Shown here: positions 1-12,000 of the stretch, piece after piece
How positions within the stretch are numbered: position 1 is the stretch's first letter
Layout of the letters: each line of letters begins with the position of its first letter
Assembly: GCA_000934455.1 (NCBI GenBank)
Contig: KN882644.1
Location: forward strand, 72,607-104,287
Source of the DNA: Apostichopus parvimensis
Taxonomy: Eukaryota > Echinodermata > Holothuroidea > Aspidochirotida > Stichopodidae
DNA length: 31,681 nt
Direction: 5' to 3'
Notes under the pieces: generated by a model
Database searches by the model: none
Told to the model about the DNA's origin: nothing
The model's input: only the letters and a program-made list of their open reading frames with translations
Position numbers and translations under genes: made by a program

Positions 1-58
1 AAATGTTCGTGGAGTGGTGCGCCCTCTATTAGATCCATAACAATGTAAAGGTTTTCAC
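1..58 (-). CDS. NEK10: NEK10 exon 20, cut by window edge: kinase hinge (residues ~584-602)
   Basis: After acceptor ATAATTTTAG the minus strand reads ENLYIVMDLIEGAPLHEH, and the split first codon (A from exon 19 plus GT) gives Ser. Human has NDRLYIVMELIEGAPLGEHF. It contains beta-5, the gatekeeper Met and the hinge DLIEG. The exon continues off the left end, so its donor is not seen. Confidence 0.93.
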
Positions 59-3000
59 CTAAAATTATGCAAATATTGGAAGAAAAAGAAAACACAAACG
101 TTAAAGATGAATTTAAGTTGATCGAGATGCCAAATATATCTTGATGGCGGTGTGGGCTGAGGGAGGGAGAGAGAGAGATGGGAGGGAGTGGGAGGGGGAG
201 AGGGGAGGAAGGAGAGATGGAGGGAAGGAAGGTAGGGGAGCAAAGTAGAATTGAGGTACAAAGTAGAATTGAGAAAAACAAAGGTGTAAGATATTTATGA
301 CATGGGTCATTAGAGTGTTCAAGAGGAGGATTGTTGGGCCTATGTCACATTTCTGTAACAATATCCATCCCTTTGCACTGTGATAACAAAGGAGATATTT
401 CAATACAAAAATTAGAGATAAATTTGACTGAGGAGCAATGATTTCTCAACAGATTTCTCAATGATTTCTCATGAGTTCAATTCCATGTGAGAGCATTTTT
501 ATTTCTGCCCTTTTTCCTCCTTCCATTCTGAATTCTAAAGTTGAAATATTATAAACGCGAATGATTTCTCAACAGTTGCAGTGGCCAAGTTGGTAGTTCT
601 CTGTGACTGAGTGAGTCAGACAAGCTCCATGTCCTGAGTTCAAATCCACATGAGAGCATTTTTTATTTTCTGCTCTTTTCCTCCTTCCATTCTGAAGTTT
701 AAATCTTAGAAACGAGCATTTATTTCTCATCAGTTGCAGTGGCCAAGTTGGTAGTTCTCTGTGACTGAGAGAGTCAGACAAGCTCCATGTCCTGAGTTCA
801 ACTCCACATCAGAGCATTTTTATTTTCTGCTCTTTTCCTGTTTCCATTCTGAATTCTGAAGTTGAAATATTAGAAACGAGCATTATTTCTCAACAGTTGC
901 AGTGGCCAAGTTGGTAGTTCTCTGTGACTGAGAGAGTCAGACAAGCTCCATGTCCTAAGTTCAACTCCATGTGGGAGCATTTTTATTTTCTTCTCAAATT
1001 TTTCCTGCTTCCATTCTGAAGTTGAAATATTAGAAACGAGCATTATTTCTCAACAGTTGCAGTGGCCAAGTTGGTAGTTCTCTGTGACTGAGAGAGTCAG
1101 ACAAGTTCCATGTCCTGAGTTCTATTCCACATGAGAGCACTTTTATTTTCTCCTCTTTTCCTGCTTCCATACTGAATTCTGAAGTTGAAATATTAGAAAC
1201 GAGCATTATTTCTCAACAGTTGAAGTGGCCAAGTTGGTAGTTCTCTGTGACTGAGAGAGTCAGACAAACTCCATGTCCTGAGTTCGACTCCAACCAGAGC
1301 CTTTTAATTTTCTGTTCTTTGGAAAAGGCGGAAGTATAAAGGTAAGAAACAAAGTTTTCCCATTGGGAACCAAAATGGTGTAGTTGGTAGTTCTGCCAAC
1401 AAGCTATTGGACATTCCTGATATCCTGGGTTCAAGACCAGGTTGTGGTGAGAAAGGAGAGGAGAGGCGAGAAAGGGAGAGTAAAAGGAGATAGGCGAGAA
1501 AGGGAGAGTAAATGGGGATAGGGCAGGGAGGGTGTGGCGAGAAGGGGAAGAGGGTGAGGGAAGGGGAGAAAGGTGAGGGAAGAGGGTGAGGTGAGGCGAG
1601 GCGAGAAGGGGTAAGTGATCACGGGCTAGGAGTTCGCGGCTACCCTCTCCCCCTGACAAGGTTCCCAAGTGGCCAGGTGAGTTCGCCGGTACCCCCCCCC
1701 CCCTGACAAGGTTCCCAAGCGGCCTCCCTATCCCATACGAGGATCAGTGGGGAAAATGTTTTATAAAATGTCTAAGTCCAAACAAGTGGATCTTTAAATA
1801 TTTGAAAAGCTAACTATTTCGGTGTCTCCTCTAATGGTCTAGTGGTAGAGCAGAAGGTTTTGCATCTCAGGGTCCCTGGTTCAAAACCAACTTCTGCTTT
1901 TGCTTTTGCTTTTACTTTTACTTCTTTTAGTAAAAGAAATTTTCCAAGAAAAAAACAACACAAGAAAAACAAAACAGACAGCTGATTTGTCTCACCTTGT
2001 TTAGCAGCTTATGCAAAACACAACCATAAAAGTTTAGATATTTAAATATATATATTCATATAGGTATATCTTATAAACGTATAGATATATATATACACAT
2101 ATACGTATATATAGATATATAAATAAAAACAAAGGGAAAAAAGTCAATACATCCACTTAGAACCAAGCATTGCAATACAAAGAGATGAGTTTAGTACTCA
2201 GGATGTGTTCAGAAATAGTTGTGCCGGGCAGATTTGTATGGTAGTGTGATCCACATCCTGGGGTTCTAAGGGGTGGGGGTGTCCCCCACCCCCTTTTGGA
2301 AAATTATTGCAAATGAGGTATAATCAGATGGCAAATGGTGCTATCTGTTTCTGTTTCCAGAGCAAAGTATTCACCCATATGTTGGTAATGGTAAAATTTA
2401 ATTAAATTAATCGTCAAAAAAGGGGTTGGACCATGGAAAAAATGTTTAAAATACTTTTTTTTTAAAAGCGGCATTCAGGACTGCCGGGTGCAGCTTCCCA
2501 GGGGTGAGCGCATCCCTCCTCATAACAATTACTTAGAACATAGTGAGTGCAAAACTTGCTAGAGAAGGATAACATTTGCTTCATACTGTATCTATGCTTG
2601 ACTAGAGAAAATTTGCTTCATATTGTTTGTATGCTTTACTGGTTAATGGATACTTGACCATTAATCTTTTTTCCTCTTCATGCCAAATAAGTTCATTGAC
2701 AGGACTTTATTCCACCCCCAGAATAGCACCCTTGAACTACCTGTCCCGAAACCAGTTGTTAAAAATCAAAATATGGTAACGATAGACAACAGCATATATT
2801 ACCGACTAGGAATTACCATCAATTTCTTCAAGCAAACGACTGCATAATAGCTTGCTAAGTATTCTTAGTAAGAACATCAGTATTAACTTAGTAATTCAGT
2901 ATGAAATTCAGTTTTGTATACTTTTGAACATTTTGGTAAAGTAAACCAGAAAGCCAGTGGGCTTATTGTGGTTCCTTGGCAATTGAGATTATAATCCCAA

Positions 3001-6000
3001 GCTTCATCATTGTTGATTAAATTGATCAGCAAGGTTCTTTCACTATATGTGGACATACCTACTAAATATGTTAACTTACCATGTTGACAAGCTATTTTTA
3101 GCAAAAACCAACTCAAGCCCTGCCCCCTAATATATGTGCATAATATCACATTGATCATACATTATCATGTACCCGCTATCTAGCAACACCTTCACACAAA
3201 GCATGATTCAATTCTGAAAAAATATGAGAAGTATGACTTCCATCCAACTTGTCGTTGTTCATTTACCGTGTTTACAAGCTATTTTAGTGAAAATCAACTT
3301 AAGCCCCGCCCCCTAATAAATATGCATAATATCAACTTGAACATACATCACCATGTACCTGCTATCTACCAACATATTAATACCAAGTATAAACAAATTC
3401 TGACTTTTGGTTGCAGAGTCATTAGCATTTGAAGATTTTTACGTTTGACCCCTTGACCACATTATTATACATGAGATGAGCACCAAAATCAATAGGGTTC
3501 TTCTACTTAGTATGGCACATCTATGTACCAAGTATGACTTCAATCCAACTTGCCAATGGTGAGTTATCGTGTTTACGAGCCAAGGGCGTCACATACACAC
3601 ACACATGCACACACGTTTGTATTACATTCCAACCAAGGACCCCATTGTATTTTCCATTGTTCAAATCCACGTACCCTAACCTTAACAATACCCCATACAA
3701 TAGAATTCTTCCGAGGACGTGGTGATTCTTTAGAAATCACAACCGAGGACCTGAAATTCTTTTGTTCAAGTCCTCGGTCAGAATACAAAACAAACGCACA
3801 CACACGCAATCACCATCGCATAGATTCTTTGAGCCTTCGGCAAGGAATCAAAAAAGGGATTGGAGTAAGTGGATCATTACATGACTGGGAAGTATAGCTA
3901 AAACAGTAGAGAACGAAGAAAACGTCACGGTAGAGGGAAAAGAAAAAAGGCAGAGAAGGTCAAAGGCCTTACGGAGAAGGGATCAAACAGAGGAAGAACT
4001 ACAGGGTTGGGTAGAAGGGGGGGGGGAGGGGGAGAAGAGTACAAACAATGAAACAGGAGTGACAGGGAGAATAGCTGGTTTGAGAAAGAACCAGCAAGGG
4101 GTGGACAAATAGGAGGAATAACAAGTGACCGGAAGAAGGCAATCGCGCAGGTCAGGGTTTATGAGTTACAGGAAGAGATACTCACTTTTATCGTCTGTGA
4201 ACGTCCTGAAGTACCTCACTACATTAGGGTGTCTTAAGTCCTCCTTGACGATGGTGATTTCACTGATGATGCCAGCTATACTCTTCTCCTTCTCCTTGGC
4301 TGTCCGGCCGACGGCAGGATTGTTGAACGAGATCTCTTTCAGAGCCAAGAATTTACCCTGAGCATTCTTCTTCACCTTAATATGAAAAGAGAATAAATAT
4401 AATTTTTTTTATGTGCAAAGAATGTGGACGTGGTTACTAAACAGATGTGTATCTTTAAATCATGACATATTGATGACGTCGCACACATTTTAGTTTTATC
4501 ATTATTATAAAATTTCATTATTACAACATGGATCTAAAATGGATACAAAACAAGACTTCTTGGTAATGGATAAAAGTTAAAAATATCACAAAGCTATTAC
4601 ATTTATTTTTACTATGATGACAGCATGCTGAAACCCAGGGAGAAACAAAAAAAATAATTTTCATTTTTTTAAGGAAAAATCTCATAGAAAGAATTTTTTT
4701 CAGTTTCAGGCTTTTTGCACAAAAATGAATTCAAATAAATTGTGACCACAATGCTATTCATTCTGAATTGCCAGACGAGGGGAAGGTAGGACCGACCTTA
4801 TAAACGCTTCCGAATGCTCCAGTACCGAGATGTTCGTAGACGGAATAACCTGAAATCGACTGACTTGGTTCTCTGTTCTGGTTTGTGTCCTGTAAGCTGA
4901 TCTTCATCTGAGATAACTCAGTTGGCTGAAAAAGAGGATGAAATTTAGTCAAGTGACAAAAATAATTTCATACTAAAGTCAACAAAGAAGGCAGCTTGCA
5001 TATCTAGCAACTTTGTTTTTGAGATATCACAAACATCGTAAAATCAAATAACTATTTTGACTACGAAATACGATACATAAAACGGTAGAATGGACTCAAC
5101 CTAAATTGGTCGATGCCAGCTGGGAACAGCCCTGTGAGTCGCAGACACCTCACATTAATAACAGCCCTAATTTGAGCATTCGAGTACACGTTTCCTCCAA
5201 TCTTTGAAGAAACAGATGCAACATCAACATGAAAAGTTTGATCTAATCAGTGACTTTGAACACTCTCCAACCATCAGAAAAATTGTTAACGAATTGTACG
5301 ATATTTGTCCGGTTTGGGTTAGAGATATATTTGAAAACCAAAGCAATTCTGTGAAACTAACATTCCCTAACATTAAACACTTGTTGGCATTACACCCCAT
5401 CAGAACAAAGAAAGGATTGGGTATCAGAGGTATATAGCCTAGCCAGATAGTAATAGCTTTGTTACTACTTCACAATAGCTTGCAAAATTCAAGAGTACTG
5501 TTTATCTAACATTAAATATATGTAAGAGATGTCAATCTAAGGAAGGAAACAAATATCAATCTGAGAGTTCTGACAAACTTGCATAAATTGGCATTTCTTA
5601 TTTGGTAGACACACACTATGGCAAGACTGTTGACTTTAGAGGTATGCTGTATTGGCCCAAATGTACGCTAGATATTCAATAATGGTCACCTTTGCTGAAA
5701 ATTCTTAAACTGTTTTTATTACAACCTTCGAGGAAATTTTCCTAACTGGGACATTCAGTCATCTTGTGTGTTCCTTAACAATGTCTGAGAACAATTTGGA
5801 GAGTAAACACCTCCAGGAAAGTACTTTTTGAAAACTTCTAGCAACTATAGGGTGCAATAATTTGGGGCCTACTTACTACCTTTAAGCTATCTACCTAAGA
5901 AATCACATCAAACACATTCCAGCCATTTTCTACAGAATTGTGTTTAACAGTGTTTATATTGAGAAGATCTCCACACAGATCTTCTTTTTAAGTGGAACTT

Positions 6001-9000
6001 ACCGGCAATGAGTTAAGTTTATCGACCACAGAGCTGTAAGCTTCAATTTCCATGGTGTAGTGACCAACGTCGATAAAAACTGCAAACAGATCCGGTGAAA
6101 ATAGCCTCTTAAATAGTCGCCGATTCCTCTCCATGCTGAATAAGAATCTCAAAGCTCGGAAAGCATTTTTCTTGACGAAAGAGAGAAAAATATTTTTTGT
6201 TCAACCCGGTCGAGAGATGGAGAGACAGGAATGGCAATGCACAACAATTTTTAATCTCTTAATTTCTCATTCTTAAAATCTGTTTGAAATTTATATGGGA
6301 ATGTACTAAAAGTTGCAATCAATTTTTGTGATCAGAAAAAAAAAAACAAAAAAAAAAACAGAGATCACATGGTTAGAGAAGAAAACCTTTACTTGGATTT
6401 AGTCTACTTACTTGTAAGTTATATACCGCCTTGGCGTCCTGTGATTTTGCCGTTTTCGTGGGAAATATAAGCATTCCGATACTGTAGATGCCATTGTTCT
6501 ATCGAAGCAAGGAAACAAATAAAACATAATCAGCTTAAAACAACCTTCTTCTAAGAGACACTCGGTGCTAAGACAGACCAATACATAAATTAAATTATTA
6601 TTTATATGTAAATTACTATGTAAATTAAGGGTTCTGTGGTATACCTGGCCAGTTATTCAGTTTAACATTCTTCTATAAGACACTTGGTCCTAAGACAGAC
6701 CAATACATAAATTAAATTATTATTAATATGTAAATTACTATGTAAATTAAGTGTTCTGTGGAATACCTGGCCAGTTATTAAGTTTAACATTCTTTTATGA
6801 GACACTCGGTCCTAAGACAGACCAATACATAAATTAAAATATTAATATGTAAATTACTATGTAAATTAAGTGTTCTGTGGAATACCTGGCCAATTATTAA
6901 GTTTAACATTCTTTTATGAGACACTTGGTCCTAAGATGGACCAACACTTAATTAAATTAAATTATAATTCATATGTAAATTATGATGTAAATTAAATGTT
7001 CTGTGGTATACCTGGCCAGTTTAACCAATCATGTTGCTTCCTTTTTTTTTTGCCTTTTTTTATCTTTTATCTTTTTCATCAATATAACATCATGGAGCTA
7101 TTGCATTAACAGACTCCTTCCTCTGTTTTACATTGGTCTTGTGTTCTACAGACCTATGTACTTTTTTTTTCTGGTATGGTCTGACCTCACCTTCACTCTT
7201 AGCTTAGATTTGTCTAATTTTTCTGTGGATAAAACAATCCACAGGTGTTTCTTTATTATACCTATTCAAGAGATGTTTGGCTATTTTTAGTTTGCTCATT
7301 ACATGGCATGCACAGGCATGTAAATGAAACATTACATTAGGCTACAAGGCCATCATTGTATCATCAATACAGCTTCACACTGAATTGTTTATCACCATGG
7401 TTACCTGTACAATGAGTTGGGCGTTTGTATCATTCAGGATAAGCTGTGTCAATGCAGCACAACATGCTGTAAAAGATAAGAAATTAAACATCATTAATTG
7501 ATAAATAAAATATAAATATAATTAAATAAAAAATAAATAAAAATAAATAAATAAATAAAAACTAAAAACAAACAAAGGAACACAAACGGTGTCAGTGAAA
7601 ACGATTAAAATTGATAAAATAACACTCCAGACGATAATTTAAGGTGTAGAGCAAATTATTTTCTGATCACTGATTGGGACTCCAATTTAATATTAAAACT
7701 TCTACTCCAGGTTGCTATGACGACCATGCAACCAGCATAGCATGTCATGACACGTTCCAAACAATATATTCTTGTGACCATTCTATCACTCATTGAACCA
7801 AGTATGGTACTAACTTTGGTTTTGTTAATTGAATTTTAATTTACAAGATGAGAATAATTGCAAAATGTAAGTACCATTTTTTGGAAAAACATTTTTTTAT
7901 AGCAAAAGATGATCAGAGATAATCCAGACGGGGTAATACCTTTGAGATGAAGAAAGTAGAATGATGTCTCACCTGATTTTAAAGAGAGACGTTGATCCCA
8001 AGATACTTCCTCTTCCTGAACGTAAAGAAATTTCATTTTTGAAGTAATCAATATTTATATAACAGTTTGGTCTCAAATTTTCTGTTACATTAAAAACTCT
8101 TTCTCTATTTTCTTAAACACACTATCAAAGAAACATACCTCTGGCTCCTTCAGTGTTCATTTGAGAGTTATGGGTGAATTACTTAAGAAATTTGCCTACA
8201 GCATTAATAATAGCACAAGAATAAGAGGAGAGTTGAGTGGAAAAGTGGGAAGGGAAGGGAGAGGGTGGGGAAGGGAGAGGGGTATGGATGGATAAGGGAG
8301 GGAAGAGAGAGGGGGAGGAAAGGGAGAGGGGGAGGGAGAGAGGGAGAGAAGGAGGGGGAGGGGTTAGCAAGAGACTTGATACATGAAACAGTTCTCTAAA
8401 GTAAAGGATGTTTGGAATGAGACAAACTACATCTTTGATTCCTTGGGATAAGGAATAGCTCTCTCCCGATGTACGATGTTACTTACCGATTCCTCGACAA
8501 GTGATGACACTGACATAAGTCGACCAGCTGGATTTGCACTACGGATGGCGGTGGAGGATGACTTATCTGTTGAAAACTCTCGGTTACTGAAGGAACAATA
8601 AATAATCCAACCTCAGCATGGAACAAACAAATACTGTACATGTTGTATTATGACATATATTACCTTTGATTATTATAAGTAATTGTTATTTAGGATTGCT
8701 GACCTTTATTCTTAAGAACAGTATGTTTGTCTGGGTGTGCTGTTTGTTACTGCTAACTTCTACCTGATTTATTGACATGACAACAACATGAGATAGAAAG
8801 CAGAACTACACATTGTATTAAACATCTTTTGTAAGAAGATAAAAGATAATACTTCAGTACATATGAAATGTAATCGGAACAGACTGAAAATCAGATACAA
8901 AGTATTGTGTCCTATCAACCTCACAGCATTTTTGTTTATGGAAGAAATAATTATGTTATCTGACCGGCCTAAATTTCCTAAATGAATTTATTTCTTCATT

Positions 9001-12000
9001 TTGTAAGTTTTAGAAAAACAGGCTACACTTTGGGGAGCAGTATCACACCGCTCTAATTAATCAATTGTTTACTTTTAATTTCTATGTGGTCATCATTTAA
9101 TCTCTCTGAACTTACTCTAGTAATGTCAAAAGAAGGGGAATTCCCCCCAACAGTCTTATATCATTACTGCTGTCAGGATCCTCAGCTAGCTGGGTCAAAC
9201 ACCAGACCTAAAAAGAGAGATGAAAAAAACAGCAATTTAAACAGAGAACTGGTGAAGTTAATATTTATTCCAGTTAAAAATTGACATTAGGAGATAAAGT
9301 AGTATAAAGAAAAACTATCAATTCGTATAGCTTTGTATCCTACTTAATCATATGGGATATGGTTTTGATAAACCTGACCACAGGATGCAGACAGTTACCT
9401 ATTTATTATGATTCTCAAGGACGATTATCACTTATGATGAATACCTACAGGGATTACGTTACCTGGTAACCATGGATCATGCAATTGACATTAGGAGATA
9501 AAGTAGTACAAAGAAACACTATCATTTCATATAGTTTTGTGTACTGTATCATATGGGATATATGTATAGTAGATTTTGATAGACTTGACCAGGGTGCAAA
9601 CAGTTACCTCTTTAGTATGATTCTCAAGGACGATAATTACTAATGACGAATACCTACAGGGATTACGTTACTTGATAACCATTGATTGTGCAATGGTTCT
9701 TTTTTTACAGGCAATTGGAAACTTTCCTGGCATCATTTCTATTTTGATATATTTAAATAGAAGCCCTAATCCAAGGATAAATGACTCATTAGTGCAAGTC
9801 ATGGAAAACAGTACATGCAGAAAACATGTTTAGTTAGAGATAAATCCTATGTTATCTTGTAACGACCTGTAATTACGAGAAGAAACCCTTTCCAATGATA
9901 ATTAAGGATAGCAAGCAAGATACTTTGAAAAAAAAAAAGTAAGAAAGATTATTTGGACGAAAAAACCAGCGCATGAATGATATTAGTATGTTTTCACGAG
10001 AAGCTACATTTACAATTTCTACCAGAAGAAAATAAAGACCCTTATAACATGATGTGTAAGAATGTTGTCAGCCAGCCCTGATGAGGAAGGGGTGGGGGTG
10101 GGGGGTGGGTCAGGGAAGCATTGCTTAGAAAGTGAAAGCATCATGCTTTGGTGAGAATTTTCGCTTTTATTTACATTCTACTCAAAACGATTCTTCCTCT
10201 TATGTGGAAGACAACAAAGAAAATAAGGGGGCAGGGGAAAAAGTGGGAGGGGGAAGTGGGAGGGGAAGTGGGAGGGGGAGTTGGGAGGGGCAAAAAGTGG
10301 GAGGGGCAAAAAGGGGGAAGGGGCAAAAAAGGGGTAGGAAGAAAAGGGAAGAAAGACGAATATTACGAGGGAGACCAACTCACCACGTTCCATAAAAGTT
10401 GTATGTTGTTGTAGTGTAAAATGCTCAGGAGCATCGGTACGCCGTCACAAATCTTGACCTGTTCCCTGACCTGACCCTCCTGGCAGAGTATTCTTAACAG
10501 GCTAGCTGAGAGCCTGTCAGAGTTAAGATAAAACACTAAGATTACAGTTTAAAAATTTTGTCTTGTTTAAAGGCAGTATCTGCTGTTGCGCTATAGTGTA
10601 AAGATAGAATGAAAGACCCAAACATGTTTTACAGTTCACTATAGAAGCCTAACACACACTAATGAGAATGTAATGCTAGCCTACCTTTACTTGGTCTACC
10701 ATGTTTAACAGTTTAATATTGAAGCCTAACACACACTAATGAGCACGTAATGCTAGTCTACCGATACTACCTCTACCATGTTTAACAGTTTAATATTGAA
10801 GCCTACACACACTAATGAGCACGTAATGCTAGTCTACCGATACTACCTCTACCATGTTTAACAGTTTAATATTGAAGCCTACACACACTAATGAGCACGT
10901 AATGCTAGCCTATCGATACTAGGTCTACCATGTTTAACAGTTTAATATTGAAGCCTAACACACACTAATGAGTATGTAATGCTAGCCTACCTATACTAGG
11001 TCTACCATGTTTAACAGTTTACTATTGAAGCCTAACATACACTAATGACCACGTAATGCTAGCAGCCTACCTATACTAGGTTTATCATTTTTAACCGTTT
11101 TAGTGTCACTAAAATCTCCCTTTAATATTTCTTTTCTTTGTAGAAAAGATTACCCCCATTTAAATTTATACAAAACTTTGTCCAACCAATCCCATCATCC
11201 ACCGCTGTAAGAAAACATAATAATCTTGATTCTAATACTTCAGTAACAAAACCTTTAATTTTGTCCAGTCTAATTTAAAACAGTATTATTCAACCCATTA
11301 GCAGCCCCAAATTTCTTTAGCAAATTCTACGTACTTTGCAAACAAGACACCTCCCCCCCCCCCAATTAGCATCAACAACAGAAGGAAGACTAATTAGTTT
11401 AAGTGCAACGGAAACTCTAGTCACTCAAAGGTAAACGCAGAGCTATTACTGACTTTTTTGAAATGACGTCATACTCCTGGATGATATTCAACAGTGTCTC
11501 TATACAGTCCAACTCGGCAACGATGGACCGTGACTCAGCACTAAAAGAAGAAAATAGATCGATACATCCGTGGTTATAAATAGAGATTACCAAATGATAT
11601 TTCAAGATTATTTGCAAAATATTAAATTTAGAAGACAATACCTATAGAGCGATACTTTTCATGTGAAGCTCACAGAATATTTTAAAAGTGAGAGAGACCC
11701 CCAAAAAAAAAACTGTTAGGAAAAGGCTTATCTGATGCAAAGCCTCTGTACGGTCGGTAAATATAGAAGTTTTAGAGGGGGTGTGTCCTTTTGATCCTAG
11801 CAGAATTTCTTCTTCAAAGGTAAGTTTGCCTGCTAGGATCGAAACATCAGGCTCTCAATACAATTACATAGAACACTACAGTATCAAAACAGAACGGTGA
11901 TTTCATAACTTGTAGTTCGCCTTCAGAATTTACTTGTGGTTACAAATCATCCATTAACATCATTACACAGTGGCCATGATATAAATTGCATTAAAAGAGA

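Larger units (their letters stand above)
59..4185 (-). other. Intron 19 of NEK10 (4.1 kb, repeat-rich)
   Basis: This intron splits the kinase N-lobe between beta-4 and beta-5. It contains a purine tract (160-240), a tandem tRNA-like array (430-1340), two other tRNA-like modules, a polypurine tract (1443-1618), an AT satellite (2040-2130), approximate tandem repeats (3050-3590), a foldback element (3590-3815) and a purine tract (3900-4040). No coding exon was recognised in it. Confidence 0.8.

Noticed and set aside
430-1340. CRISPR array
   Set aside because: The ~160-bp period has no short invariant repeat with unique spacers, and the host is an animal; it is a tRNA-derived satellite.
1213-1668. 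151-codon minus-strand open frame
   Set aside because: It runs antisense through the tRNA-like array and the polypurine tract; the Pro/Ser/Leu-rich composition comes from the C/T repeat.
1836-1910. A functional tRNA-Cys gene
   Set aside because: Good A and B boxes, but the T stem pairs at only three of five positions and the acceptor stem does not close; better called a pseudo-tRNA or SINE head.
4125-4361. 78-codon + strand frame at 4.1-4.4 kb
   Set aside because: It is the antisense shadow of NEK10 exon 19, whose minus-strand translation is a clear kinase N-lobe.
10132-10414. Overlapping Gly/Lys/Arg-rich + strand frames
   Set aside because: Products of the polypurine tract beside exon 11, read in several frames at once.
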